Shown here: piece after piece, positions 26,901-35,675 of the stretch
How the letters are laid out: the number at the start of each line of letters is the position of its first letter
Numbering within the stretch: position 1 is the first letter of the stretch
NCBI GenBank assembly: GCA_031963465.1
Contig: JASSUG010000006.1
Coordinates: forward strand, 62,001 to 126,000
Origin: Mycoavidus cysteinexigens_B
GTDB lineage: Bacteria; Pseudomonadota; Gammaproteobacteria; Burkholderiales; Burkholderiaceae
DNA length: 64,000 nucleotides
Direction: 5' to 3'
Made by a program: the position numbers and the translations under genes
Notes under the pieces: model-generated
The model's database searches: none
What the model was told of the DNA's origin: nothing
The model's input: only the letters and a program-made list of their open reading frames with translations

Positions 26901-27934
26901 GAATATGTATTGACCACCGTCCGTATTTCGGTTTCTGCCTGCGCGGGATTTTGCTGAGCCAGTCCGTAGGCTTTTTTCAAGTCTGCACAATAGGCTTGAT
27001 AGAGTTTTCCCGCTTCTCCCCATTGCAGATAGTGCCCTAAGACCTGCGAACCACAGACAATCACTTTATCGACTGGTTGGATCCCGCCTATGGCGGTGGG
27101 TAACAAACAGAACTGGCTAGTGAGAATATCGTCCACCCTGGCCGCGTCTTCTCGGGTGCTTAACGCAGAGGGCGCTTGCAGCCCCTTTGGCCGTTGATCG
27201 GAATAGAGATTAACGCCCACCTTGACCAGGTGATCAATCAGGAATTTCGACGTACCTGCATCCGCCATGCCGTAATGCGGGTTGTCATGGGCGTAGACTA
27301 AAAAGACACTGGGCCATACGCTCGATAAATCCAAACTCTGAAACGTCTTCAGCGTTTCCGTAAACAACTGGTTAACCAAGTCATTCTTTTCCTCGATGCC
27401 TTCGAGTATGCGTGGCGAGAGTGCTGCATTCTGGGCAGGTTCAGCCAATGTTGATGGAATATCGGCGGAAATGGAGGAGGAGTTGACGGCGGAGGATAGC
27501 GCAGGAGTATGCAAGGTCTCGCTGGTCTGCGCGGCGATGAGAGACCGGTTCGTCAGCGCAGTTGGGGGCAGTACTGCACCAGCTGAGAAAATACTTGACT
27601 GAGGGGCTAGGCCAGGATGGCCCCACTTTTGCGCTTTTTTATAGCTTGCCTGTGCCCTATTGGGTTGCCCTAACTGCTCTAGCACTTGGCCGCGCTCAAA
27701 GTAAGTAGTGCCGATTTTATTGCGCAGCGTTTGATCGGCCAGTGTCTCAGGGGAGAGCGCCTTTTTGAAGGCACGCTTTGCTTGGGACAACGAAATTTCC
27801 GCATCGTCAAAGAAGATTGCAGCGAGATGGCGATCCTGGGTTTGTCGAGCGATATTTAAATAACCGTTAGCAAGGCCAAGCATTTGCTCTGCAGAGAGCG
27901 CGCTGCGTGATGACGAAAAGATGCTGCCCAACAT
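23972..27934 (-). CDS. STAND NTPase: TPR-like, TIR/SEFIR-like, NACHT and HEAT repeats
   Basis: A 1320-residue multidomain protein. Residues about 15-105 are TPR-like helical pairs (SAEQMLGLANGYLNIARQTQ...EQLGQPNRAQASYKKAQ). Around residues 205-345, WPSVFLVYAHDNPHYGMADA begins a TIR/SEFIR-like fold. The NACHT domain has Walker A ILIRGRAGVGKTTLSKKI (about 600) and Walker B LFVLDGWDEIA (about 681), plus a sensor-like ITSRPY. A winged-helix/linker follows with YHFMHLTFQEFFAAKHF. Three near-identical 31-residue HEAT repeats occupy about 1090-1184, with a polar tail after. This is the layout of NLR-like STAND sensors, where the repeats perceive and the N-terminal domain executes. Binding partner and output are unknown. 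The leader before ATG shares a 13-mer with the paralogue at 63925. Confidence 0.85.
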   Translation of the reverse strand: MLGSIFSSSRSALSAEQMLGLANGYLNIARQTQDRHLAAIFFDDAEISLSQAKRAFKKALSPETLADQTLRNKIGTTYFERGQVLEQLGQPNRAQASYKKAQKWGHPGLAPQSSIFSAGAVLPPTALTNRSLIAAQTSETLHTPALSSAVNSSSISADIPSTLAEPAQNAALSPRILEGIEEKNDLVNQLFTETLKTFQSLDLSSVWPSVFLVYAHDNPHYGMADAGTSKFLIDHLVKVGVNLYSDQRPKGLQAPSALSTREDAARVDDILTSQFCLLPTAIGGIQPVDKVIVCGSQVLGHYLQWGEAGKLYQAYCADLKKAYGLAQQNPAQAETEIRTVVNTYSQQADFHHVLTEMAFLKIRTDYLDQHGIIPASLCANGYELCVQDFVKATTVRIEDMPRFASQQASGQAVYQQQGRHLVFFKLLERLLAQNGAEALLRTFWTAYADLIKRLNSEASAPKAAEYLRIWGKTSQNVRDTLQELREQVDARELRTALTRYASLDRLAIQRLSGPPLSMKHCYINLAIVEHEKARKEEEKPKEGEENQSQEEAAQNHFHRLPSFEAIDSNQQKLVPLETLFDPRELSDGKTAIPQRILIRGRAGVGKTTLSKKIVYDYTQKAQWRDRFDWLLWIPLRTLKGKSSCDLATLFHETYFQNYPNGQALAKALETHISGPAKDKTLFVLDGWDEIAQEWGEHEPMSEFLKQLLNQPAVLITSRPYVDLKQAQAMDLELETVGFSQENVTTYLDNRDMVTASDAQEIKHFIQTNPFIQGLVNVPIQLDALCYSWDEIKRMQKETPGTMTVTALYQAMMNKLWRKDMLRLGKREGGELLTESHANALSPSRIDRLVKAEHDFLSTLAFKGLQRNQIEFNQRDLHALIEQLEAQGMKLPFTLEANLKKLSFLHTDDAEESQRSYHFMHLTFQEFFAAKHFVQHWEAGREISLLSADSKRWTQAPPEAFVCQHKYNPRYEILWWFVAGLLRGEALNRFFVLLEAEPRDLLGAHHQRLIMNCLHETSRAADVGLSPEIREWLEQGLAQWLQLEIDKRGECTLAYQPTFPEHLLLQCLQKTTSAQTKRAVAMAFKHRSTILSEPALLALIALLKDKDRFVMSSADEALGKQSLLPESALLALIPLLKDWDEDVRRSAADALGKPSSLPESALLALIALTKDENWLVRSRAAEALGKHRSTCYRLLPTLNRQKIELVYKEYLLAQRFDQSAPLYIQDGPLYFYTAEGLQTVPFSNPDQETEFRQAVQNAQQAAGTPFVPYLSTRDQVEQPDAQNEEGTSISQTQWGPSKTDRGIQTELPARKKSLGLIKGFA
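24384..24668 (-). repeat. Three tandem 93-bp units encoding HEAT repeats
   Basis: The DNA repeats with a period of about 93 bp. The plus-strand core GATCAAGGCCAGCAGGGCCG occurs three times, followed by ACTCCGGTAAC or a close variant. Each unit encodes 31 residues of the form PESALLALIxLLKDxD plus VRxSAAxALGK. High nucleotide identity between units, rather than only protein similarity, suggests recent duplication or ongoing recombination within the sensor region of the NACHT gene. Confidence 0.85.
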
Positions 27935-27947
27935 ATCACTTCCCCTT

Positions 27948-27960
27948 TGTTATTTTTTGC
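27948..27960 (-). promoter_or_regulatory. Conserved leader element upstream of NACHT gene
   Basis: Reading toward the gene, GCAAAAAATAACA lies 13 bases before the ATG, just ahead of the AAGGGGAAG ribosome site. The identical 13-mer precedes the paralogous gene at 63902-63914, ten bases before its ATG. It may hold a -10 element or a translation enhancer, or simply mark duplicated DNA. Confidence 0.45.
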
Positions 27961-28077
27961 TAGGATCAAGTGCACTAAGAGCATGATGGGTATCGAATGA
28001 TACGCGCGCTCCTTGATCAGTTGTGAATACAAATTGAACCGATTGCTCAACAATACAGCTACCCAAGGTAGTTTGAC

Positions 28078-28317
28078 CTAACGTCGACGCATCAATAAAG
28101 TAAAAACGGCATCCTGCGTTGATATTTCAATAATTTGATTGCCGGTCTGCTTTGCAAACGCAGCAAAATCACGCTGTGCGCCGGGATCCGTCGCGAGCAC
28201 TTTTAGAATCTGTCCGCTTTGCATATCGGCTAGGGCTTTTTTTGCCCGCAGAATCGGCAGTGGACAGTTCAACCCACAGGCGTCAACTTCTTTATCAAAA
28301 TGTATCGAATTCTTCAT
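28078..28317 (-). CDS. TusA/SirA-family sulfurtransferase
   Basis: A 79-residue TusA-like protein. These small cytosolic carriers pass a persulfide sulfur on a cysteine in a CPxP motif, here in DACGLNCPLPILRAKKALAD (residues about 12-31). The second half, GQILKVLATDPGAQRDFAAF, is the usual glycine/aspartate turn. Roles include tRNA thiolation and sulfur trafficking. It lies 75 bp after the alaS stop on the same strand; the alaS–tusA-like order is familiar from Burkholderia. The exact TusA or paralogue role is uncertain. Confidence 0.9.
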   Translation of the reverse strand: MKNSIHFDKEVDACGLNCPLPILRAKKALADMQSGQILKVLATDPGAQRDFAAFAKQTGNQIIEISTQDAVFTLLMRRR

Positions 28318-28392
28318 GGCGTCGATCCGTTTAACTTTTATCTCGAAGATCTGAGAGCAGTCGTAATAGAGTTGAATATAAAGCGAACATAG

Positions 28393-31056
28393 TCATAATT
28401 GACCTTCGATCCACTCTTTTACGGTAGTCAACGCGACGGGCAAAGCCGCTGGATGTGTGCCGCCAGCTTGCGCCATATCCGCCCGTCCGCCGCCCTTTCC
28501 GCCAACCTGTTGCGCGACAAAATTAACCAACTCGCCGGCTTTAACTTTGCTATTAAGCGGTGCTGTGACACCCGCAATTAAGCTGATTTTGCTACTGCTA
28601 ACACTCGCTAATACAATTGCCGCATTTTTTAATGTGTCTTTTAGTTTGTCAACGGCTTCGCGTAAGGTCTGCGCATCAGCCCCCTCAAGTTGTGCTGACA
28701 ACACATATATTCCACCTACTTTGACCGCAAGCGCCGCCAGTGCGTCAAGCTGATAACCCGCCAATTTTGATTTTAATTGAGCCAACTCTTTTTCAAGGGC
28801 TTTAGCATGATCTTGCAGCTGTCCAATGCGCTGATTAAGCTCAGCGGGCTGAGCTTTTAATAAGTGAGTCGCATTAGAAATGCGTTCATCCGACTCTTGC
28901 ACAAAGCGCAGCGCCTGCTCCCCAGTAATTGCCTCAATGCGTCTGATACCAGCGGCAACCCCCCCTTCAAAAACAATTTTAAAGAGGCCAATATCGCCGG
29001 TGCGAGCAACATGCGTACCGCCACATAATTCGCGTGAAAAGCCGATCTCGAGCACCCGCACTTGATCGCTATATTTTTCACCAAACAATGCGATTGCACC
29101 ACTTTTCAGGGCATCGTCATAGGACATTGACTGCGCCTGTGTCGAAACATTGCGCAGAATTTCGGTATTGACGATCGTCTCAATACGTTGAATTTCAGCA
29201 TGGCTCAGCGGGGCATGATGAGAAAAGTCAAAGCGCGTCTTCTCCGCATCAACCAGCGAACCCTTTTGCTGCACGTGGTTACCAAGTACATCGCGCAACG
29301 CCTTATGCAGTAAATGGGTGGCCGAATGATTACGGATCGTGTGCTGGCGGCGTTGACTATCGACGACGGCCTGCACGGTGTCACCCAATTTTAATTCGCC
29401 CCGCTCAAGCAAGCCATGGTGACCGGTAACCTCGGCCTGAATTTTTGCTGTATCCGTCACGACAAAATGCGCACCCTCAGGCTGAATTTCAGTGATTTGG
29501 GTTAATGCGCCTTGGTCGCCAGCTTGCCCGCCTGACTCTGCATAAAATGGCGTGGCGTCAAGCACCACAATCCCTCGTTGGCCCGCCTGCAAACCTTGAC
29601 TTAAAACACCATCCACATAGAGTGCAGTAATCTTCGCCCCAGTCACATTGAGTTCTTGATAGCCCCTGAAAATCGTTTTAGCGCCGCTATACTCGAGCGC
29701 ATTTGACAGATTGAATTTACCTGCGGCCCGGGCTTGTTCGCGCTGGCGCTTCATGGCCGCATCAAAAGCAGCTTCATCAACGCGTATATCACGCTCGCGG
29801 CATACATCGGCGGTCAAATCGAGCGGAAAACCATAGGTATCATGGAGCTTAAAAGCAATTTCACCCGAGAGCACAATTGAACCTGCCTGAGCTTTAGTGC
29901 CGGCAGTGGCTTCGAGCTCGTTTAGAGCCATTTCGAGCATACTCATGCCATTTGCGATGGTCTCAAAGAAACGCTCTTCTTCTTGGCGCAACAGATCAGT
30001 CACCCGGTCTTGGGCAGCACCGAGTTCTGGATACGCCGGCCCCATTTCAGCGACCAGATCTTGCACCAGTTTATGAAAGAAGGGTTGTACGCAACCCAGC
30101 TTATAACCATGCCGGATCGCACGTCGAATAATCCGGCGTAATACATAACCACGGCCTTCGTTACCGGCAATCACGCCATCCGTAATTAAAAATGCGCAGG
30201 CGCGAATATGGTCAGCAATCACCTTAAGCGAATGATGGCGGGTATCGGCCACGCCGGTTTCACGTGCTGCGGCATGAATCAACACCTGAAAAAGGTCGAT
30301 TTCGTAATTGCTATGCACATTCTGCAAAACTGCGGCAATTCGTTCAAGCCCCATGCCTGTATCGACGCATGGTTTAGGCAGTGGCGTCAGCACACCGTGC
30401 GCATCCCGATTGAATTGCATAAAAACCAAATTCCAGATTTCAATATAGCGATCGCCATCTTCATCCGGTGAACCTGGCGGCCCGCCACAAACCTCCGGAC
30501 CGTGATCATAAAAAATCTCAGAGCAAGGACCACACGGCCCCGTATCCGCCATCTGCCAAAAATTGTCAGAGGCATAGCGCGCGCCTTTGTTGTCGCCAAT
30601 GCGCACAATCCGCGCGGCCGGCATACCAATGTCTTGCGCCCAAATCTCGTAAGCTTCATCGTCTTCTTGATACACCGTGACCCAAAGTTTTTCTGACGGT
30701 AATTGATAAACTTGAGTTAACAGTTGCCAGGCATAATGAATCGCATCGCGCTTGAAATAATCGCCAAATGAGAAATTGCCAAGCATTTCAAAGAAAGTGT
30801 GATGGCGAGCGGTATAGCCAACGTTCTCTAGATCGTTATGTTTACCGCCCGCGCGTAGGCTGCGCTGAGCACTGGTTGCGCGTACATAGGGACGCGCATC
30901 AGTCCCAAGAAAAACATCTTTGAACTGCACCATGCCAGAATTGGTAAACAATAATGTTGGATCGTTGGCAGGGATCAGGCTCGATGAGCGAACAATCGTA
31001 TGATTTTTCGATTCAAAGAAACGTAAAAATTTCTCGCGGATTTCGACAGCTTTCAT
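28393..31056 (-). CDS. alaS: Alanyl-tRNA synthetase
   Basis: An 887-residue class II synthetase for tRNA-Ala with editing. The catalytic domain starts MKAVEIREKFLRFFESKNHT, with motif 1/2 features SSSLIPANDPTLLFTNSGMV and RKGHHT-like ARHHTFFEMLGNFSFGDYFK. The editing domain has the zinc-binding HSATHLLHKALRDVLG and the later CGGTHVARTGDIGLFKI. The C-Ala region ends GGKGGGRADMAQAGG. ATG 31056 matches the family N-terminus; an in-frame start 45 bases upstream gives an atypical leader and is less likely. No clear Shine-Dalgarno is visible. Confidence 0.97.
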   Translation of the reverse strand: MKAVEIREKFLRFFESKNHTIVRSSSLIPANDPTLLFTNSGMVQFKDVFLGTDARPYVRATSAQRSLRAGGKHNDLENVGYTARHHTFFEMLGNFSFGDYFKRDAIHYAWQLLTQVYQLPSEKLWVTVYQEDDEAYEIWAQDIGMPAARIVRIGDNKGARYASDNFWQMADTGPCGPCSEIFYDHGPEVCGGPPGSPDEDGDRYIEIWNLVFMQFNRDAHGVLTPLPKPCVDTGMGLERIAAVLQNVHSNYEIDLFQVLIHAAARETGVADTRHHSLKVIADHIRACAFLITDGVIAGNEGRGYVLRRIIRRAIRHGYKLGCVQPFFHKLVQDLVAEMGPAYPELGAAQDRVTDLLRQEEERFFETIANGMSMLEMALNELEATAGTKAQAGSIVLSGEIAFKLHDTYGFPLDLTADVCRERDIRVDEAAFDAAMKRQREQARAAGKFNLSNALEYSGAKTIFRGYQELNVTGAKITALYVDGVLSQGLQAGQRGIVVLDATPFYAESGGQAGDQGALTQITEIQPEGAHFVVTDTAKIQAEVTGHHGLLERGELKLGDTVQAVVDSQRRQHTIRNHSATHLLHKALRDVLGNHVQQKGSLVDAEKTRFDFSHHAPLSHAEIQRIETIVNTEILRNVSTQAQSMSYDDALKSGAIALFGEKYSDQVRVLEIGFSRELCGGTHVARTGDIGLFKIVFEGGVAAGIRRIEAITGEQALRFVQESDERISNATHLLKAQPAELNQRIGQLQDHAKALEKELAQLKSKLAGYQLDALAALAVKVGGIYVLSAQLEGADAQTLREAVDKLKDTLKNAAIVLASVSSSKISLIAGVTAPLNSKVKAGELVNFVAQQVGGKGGGRADMAQAGGTHPAALPVALTTVKEWIEGQL

Positions 31057-31170
31057 GGCGGCAAGGGCAGATACGCTATCAAGCGTAATGGGTTTTAGCA
31101 AGCTATCGATTATACGAGATAGCGTGCGCGTTGCCGATTATATTTGCCATCCTCGCCGGCTAGGCTCGAG

Positions 31171-32469
31171 TCAATCGTCCTCTAAACTGAAGGCCTCGGA
31201 TTGATCGTTGTAAGAGAAAATTTCTGCATACCGGCCCCAGTTGATCACCGCGTCAAGCGTTTGTTCAGCAGCGCTGTCCGATAAAAAATCTTCCAATTCT
31301 TGCTCAAACCGCACGCGCGGCGCGCGGCGGCCAGGTCGCTCGTTTAATACTCGCTTGATCCAAGCCGCCAGCGGCACATTCCGCAGCAAGTGCTCGGCAA
31401 ATATTTGCTTGCGTTCCTGAGTGCCGTATTCAGCAAATTTTTTGCCCGGCGGCGTGAGGAAAATATCGCCCTCGCGCACATCTGCAAAACCCAGGTGTTG
31501 CATCATCTCAGTGACAGGAAATAGGTCATCCACTTCAAGATGCAGAGTGCGCGCGATTTCCGGCAAATCAGCTTTACCCTCGTAGGGAGGGGCGGCAACC
31601 GTTTCGATTAAACCCGCCATTAAGTTAGTCGATACCTCTGGCAACCAACTACCCAACGTTAGGCCCTTACGCACGCCATCAGCATTCGAGCGCATCGTCA
31701 TTTGCGCATAAATATCATCAACCAAGCGCCTAAAGGCTGGGTCAAGCCGGTTGCGTGGATGCTTAAAAGGGACAGGAACTTCAGCAATGACGCGGCCGGG
31801 ATTGGATGACAGCAATAAAATGCGGTCACACATAAAGACCGCTTCTTCCACATTATGCGTGACAATCAATATCGATTTAATGGGTAAATGTTTCTCACTC
31901 CATAGGTCCAACAAATCTGTGCGCAACGTCTCGGCAGTCAATACATCAAGCGCTGAAAACGGTTCATCCATTAACAGTAAAGTTGGGTCAACCACCAGCG
32001 CCCGCGCAAAGCCAACGCGTTGCCTCATGCCACCTGACAACTCGCGCGGATAAGCGCTCTCAAAACCATCCAGGCCAATCAGATCAATCGCCGCCAGTGC
32101 ACGTTGGCGCCGTTCACGCGCACCAACGCCGAGCGCTTCAAGCCCAGCCTCGACATTTTGCAGCACCGTGAGCCAAGGAAATAAGGCAAATGTCTGAAAC
32201 ACCATAGCAACCCCCTCGGCCGGGCCGGTTAAAGGTTTGCCGAGGTATTCAATCTCCCCACCGCTGGGCTCGATCAAGCCCGCGATAATGCGCAACAAGG
32301 TTGATTTGCCAGAGCCCGAACGGCCTAGCAAGCCAACGATTTCACCGGCTTTTAATGTAAGGCTTGCGCCATCAAGCACCAGCAGCTCTCCCTGCGTTTT
32401 TTTGAAACCGCGCCGCACGTTGGTGACGCGTAAAATTTCATCGGGGTGACTGAGGGCTGAATTGTGCAT
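31171..32469 (-). CDS. Nitrate/sulfonate/bicarbonate-type ABC transporter ATPase with C-terminal AAA-associated domain
   Basis: A 432-residue ATPase. The ABC module has Walker A GLLGRSGSGKSTLLRIIAGL (about residues 47-66), Q-loop MVFQTFALFPWLTV, signature ELSGGMRQRVGFARAL, Walker B LLLMDEPFSALDV and H-loop ILIVTHNVEEAVF. It is followed by about 170 extra residues ending in an acidic tail, the AAA-associated C-terminal domain that some nitrate-type transporters carry, possibly regulatory. Its partner is the fused permease gene directly upstream (114-bp gap, same strand). No periplasmic binding protein gene is adjacent, so the substrate is undefined. Confidence 0.92.
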   Translation of the reverse strand: MHNSALSHPDEILRVTNVRRGFKKTQGELLVLDGASLTLKAGEIVGLLGRSGSGKSTLLRIIAGLIEPSGGEIEYLGKPLTGPAEGVAMVFQTFALFPWLTVLQNVEAGLEALGVGARERRQRALAAIDLIGLDGFESAYPRELSGGMRQRVGFARALVVDPTLLLMDEPFSALDVLTAETLRTDLLDLWSEKHLPIKSILIVTHNVEEAVFMCDRILLLSSNPGRVIAEVPVPFKHPRNRLDPAFRRLVDDIYAQMTMRSNADGVRKGLTLGSWLPEVSTNLMAGLIETVAAPPYEGKADLPEIARTLHLEVDDLFPVTEMMQHLGFADVREGDIFLTPPGKKFAEYGTQERKQIFAEHLLRNVPLAAWIKRVLNERPGRRAPRVRFEQELEDFLSDSAAEQTLDAVINWGRYAEIFSYNDQSEAFSLEDD

Positions 32470-32582
32470 GGATCTCTATAAGTCGTACTAAATGAAGCGA
32501 AACAAAGCGACCGGCTCACACCGGCGCACCTTGAGTAGTATGTCAAATCAGCGGCGGAATAGCCACTCTCTTTTGCTACCGG

Positions 32583-34355
32583 TTAGCCAAGACGAAACTT
32601 ATTTTCAGCATAAGCATACATTGGACGCCATAACAGCCGGTTAAATAAAGTCACAAATAACACCATGACGGTAATGCCCAAAATGATACGAGGATAATGA
32701 CCCGCCGTGGTCGCTTCTGCAATATACGCCCCTAAGCCGTGGGCGACGAACTTTGTATCCCCCCATGAGACCACCTCAGACACAATACTCGCATTCCATG
32801 CGCCACCTACAGCTGCAATCGCCCCTGTAACGTAATAAGGGAAGATCCCCGGCAGCATCACTTGTCGCCACCATTGCCAGCCACGAATTCGAAAATTAGT
32901 CGCCGCTTCCTTGAAATCATTTGGAAAAGCACTCGCCCCAGCAATCACGTTAAAGAGGATATACCATTGGGTACCCAGTATGATTAGCGGAGAGAGCCAA
33001 ATATCCGGGTTGAGCTGAAAACGCGCAATCGTGACCACAAACACCGGAAACAAAAGATTAGCTGGAAACGCGGCCAAAAATTGCGCCAGCGACTGAGCTT
33101 TTTCGGCTAGCGCAGGCCGCAGCCCAATCAACACACCGATAGGCACCCAAATAATAGAAGCCAGCGCAATTAACAGCACCACCCGCAAAAAAGTCGCACA
33201 ACCGAGACTTAAGGCCAGCCCTAGATCGCTCCAGCCCACCTCCGTACAGACATAGTTTGACACCCGCCAGGCAAGATAGCCCGTGGTCAGCAGAACCGTG
33301 CCACTCCAGATCATATCCACGGCCTTTACTGTCAAATTGAGCCGGGGCAATTGAGCAGAAAATTTAGGCGCCACCAAAAACACTGGCGCTTTAAATACAA
33401 AACGCACCGGCAAACGCGCTATCGCCGCTAAGATCCAACCTACAGGTACGAGTAAATAACGAATCAATCGTGTGCGGCGGACCAAATCAAGCAACCAAGA
33501 TTCAGGCGCCATCCCCGAGCTTGTGGTTTCAAGACGGAATTTATCGGCCCAAGCAATCAATGGACGGAAGAGGAGTTGATCATATGCCAAAATCACCGCC
33601 GTCATGGTTAAAATCACCCAGCCTACCGCCGTTAAATCACGCTGAGCGATCGCCTGCGCAAGATATGCCCCAATGCCAGGTAGGGTAATGGTGTGGTTAC
33701 CCACCGTAATAGCTTCTGACGCCACCACAAAAAACCAGCCGCCTGACATTGACATCATCATGTTCCATACTAAGCCAGGCATTGAAAATGGCACTTCGAG
33801 CTTCCAGAAACGTTGCCAACCACTCAAATGAAAACTGCGCGACACTTCGTCCAGGTCACCCGGTACCGTACGCAGTGACTGATAAAAGCTAAAGGTCATA
33901 TTCCATGCCTGGCTCGTAAATATGGCGAAAATAGCCGCACACTCAGCCCCGATCACGCGGGCTGGAAAAAGCGCCAAGAAAAAGGCCACCGTAAATGAGA
34001 TATAGCCCAACACGGGCACTGACTGCAAAATATCGAGTATGGGTATCAGGATTTTTTGCGCCCGCCGGCTCTTGGCCGCGAGGGTGCCATAGATTAGCGT
34101 AAAGATCAGCGCCGCGACCATCGCCGCTAACATACGTAAAGTTGTGCGCAACGCATATTCCGGCAAATTCGCCGGATCAAGCGAAATCGCTTGGGTTTTT
34201 AACGTAGTGAGTGGCGCCATGGTTTGCTGAAAACCAATTGCCGCCATTGCAATCACGCAAATGATTAACGGAAAAACAACAAAATCCCAGCGATTTGGGA
34301 GCAGCCGCCATGCTGAGGCAGCAGGTATAGGTAGCTTGAGAGCAGGCAATTTCAT
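32583..34355 (-). CDS. ABC transporter permease with two fused membrane domains
   Basis: A 590-residue protein made of two successive BPD-transport permease halves. Each carries an EAA-like coupling loop: FHLSGWQRFWKLEVPFSMPG in the first half, and FRIRGWQWWRQVMLPGIFPY in the second. About a dozen hydrophobic segments are visible. The pairing with the nitrate/taurine-type ATPase downstream suggests an importer for an oxyanion or organosulfur compound; a single fused polypeptide would supply both membrane halves. The substrate cannot be determined from sequence. Confidence 0.9.
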   Translation of the reverse strand: MKLPALKLPIPAASAWRLLPNRWDFVVFPLIICVIAMAAIGFQQTMAPLTTLKTQAISLDPANLPEYALRTTLRMLAAMVAALIFTLIYGTLAAKSRRAQKILIPILDILQSVPVLGYISFTVAFFLALFPARVIGAECAAIFAIFTSQAWNMTFSFYQSLRTVPGDLDEVSRSFHLSGWQRFWKLEVPFSMPGLVWNMMMSMSGGWFFVVASEAITVGNHTITLPGIGAYLAQAIAQRDLTAVGWVILTMTAVILAYDQLLFRPLIAWADKFRLETTSSGMAPESWLLDLVRRTRLIRYLLVPVGWILAAIARLPVRFVFKAPVFLVAPKFSAQLPRLNLTVKAVDMIWSGTVLLTTGYLAWRVSNYVCTEVGWSDLGLALSLGCATFLRVVLLIALASIIWVPIGVLIGLRPALAEKAQSLAQFLAAFPANLLFPVFVVTIARFQLNPDIWLSPLIILGTQWYILFNVIAGASAFPNDFKEAATNFRIRGWQWWRQVMLPGIFPYYVTGAIAAVGGAWNASIVSEVVSWGDTKFVAHGLGAYIAEATTAGHYPRIILGITVMVLFVTLFNRLLWRPMYAYAENKFRLG

Positions 34356-34454
34356 GCACTCACCGGTTAAAATAGGTTAAACATAACGTACAAGCATCCG
34401 CAACAGCGGTATGATTTAATTTCACCCGCTTTACTCGTAAGGCAAGGAGCATGT

Positions 34455-34721
34455 ATGAAAGGAAATTTTGTCATCGTCTGTCGCGATCAGGACGCACCTG
34501 AATTTGACGCCATTATGACGGAATATGGGGCATTCCAGACGCAACTCTCATCAACCACTTGGTACTTAAAGCTAGAGGTTGCCCCTGAACTGATTCAAGA
34601 GGAAATCTGCGAGCGTTTAGGCAAATATACGACGCATTATATTTTCGAAACGACCGCGGTCACCTACAATACCGTCGACAGCGCCGTCGCTTCAGCGTTA
34701 AATACGCTCTTTGTTGAGTGA
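34455..34721 (+). CDS. Conserved small hypothetical protein
   Basis: An 88-residue protein with a good AAGGAGCATGTATG start region (AAGGAG seven bases before ATG 34455). The sequence MKGNFVIVCRDQDAPEFDAI begins with a short beta strand. A middle SSTTWYLKLEVAPELIQEEI and the hydrophobic end AVASALNTLFVE give an alternating strand/helix look. The length and the ‘strand ... TTWYLK ... strand’ layout faintly recall Cas2/SinR-like ferredoxin folds, but no catalytic motif confirms this. It stands alone, divergent from the permease gene. Function unknown. Confidence 0.75.
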   Translation: MKGNFVIVCRDQDAPEFDAIMTEYGAFQTQLSSTTWYLKLEVAPELIQEEICERLGKYTTHYIFETTAVTYNTVDSAVASALNTLFVE

Positions 34722-34868
34722 GTAACACGCTTAAAAATAGACAAAACGGCCCGGTCAAACTGCCGTGATAGGGGGATTCACCGGTTTCGTTTACAGTATG
34801 CGACGCGCATGTCATCGCAAGTGTTCATGCTACGCTAAAATGCTGGCTTTTAACTAGAGATAACGATT

Positions 34869-35642
34869 ATGAAAAGGCTTGCTATTTATCTAGCACTTGC
34901 GCTTGCCGCTGCTAGTGTAAGCGCGAAGGACTGGAAAGTCATTCGTTTCGGCGTCGACCCAAGCTATCCGCCTTTCGAGTATAAAGACGCTAATGGGCAA
35001 ATGCAGGGCCTCGATATAGATATTGGCGAAGCACTCTGCGCTAAGCTGCAAGCAAAGTGCATCTGGGTCGAGCAGGATTTCGACAGCATCATTCCGGCGT
35101 TAAAAGCGCGCAAATTCGATGCCATTTTGTCATCTATGGCGGTCACTGCACCCCGCAAAAAGCAAATCGATTTTTCCAATAAATTATTCAATGCCCCTGC
35201 GCGCATGGTAGCATTGGCCGATGCAAAACTAACGCCAGATGCCAGTGCGCTACACGGCAAACGTATTGGTGTGCAACAAGGCACCACGGCGGAAATTTAT
35301 GCAAAGCGACACTGGGTACCCAGAGGGGTCAAGGTCATCGCCTATCCAAACCAAGATCTGGTTTATGCCGATCTTCGGTCCGGGCGACTTGATGCCTCAC
35401 TACAAGATGAAATACAAGCCAATGTTGGCTTTCTAAAAACCCAGAGTGGCCAAGGTTTTGCCTTTGCCGGACCGGCGATAAAGGACCCCGAAACAATCAG
35501 CCAGGGCATTGCAATTGGCCTACGTAAAGGGGATACGGATCTGCAGGAGCAGCTCAATCAAGCACTTGCTGAGTTCCAGAAAAACGGTACCTATCAAGCA
35601 TTAATCGAAAAATATTTCAGCTTTAATAGCTCTCACGATTAG
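34869..35642 (+). CDS. Polar amino acid ABC transporter substrate-binding protein (HisJ/ArgT type)
   Basis: A 257-residue periplasmic binding protein. The signal peptide MKRLAIYLALALAAASVSA is followed by KDWKVIRFGVDPSYPPFEYK, the classic start of family 3 binding proteins. GLDIDIGEALCAKLQ, PALKARKFDAILSSMAVT and GKRIGVQQGTTAEIYAK (ligand site and hinge) also match lysine/arginine/ornithine or histidine binding proteins. It heads a four-gene operon with two permeases and an ATPase. The ligand is probably a basic amino acid, by family. Confidence 0.93.
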   Translation: MKRLAIYLALALAAASVSAKDWKVIRFGVDPSYPPFEYKDANGQMQGLDIDIGEALCAKLQAKCIWVEQDFDSIIPALKARKFDAILSSMAVTAPRKKQIDFSNKLFNAPARMVALADAKLTPDASALHGKRIGVQQGTTAEIYAKRHWVPRGVKVIAYPNQDLVYADLRSGRLDASLQDEIQANVGFLKTQSGQGFAFAGPAIKDPETISQGIAIGLRKGDTDLQEQLNQALAEFQKNGTYQALIEKYFSFNSSHD

Positions 35643-35675
35643 ACCATTTTTTCTTTTTAATTTTTTTAAATACTC

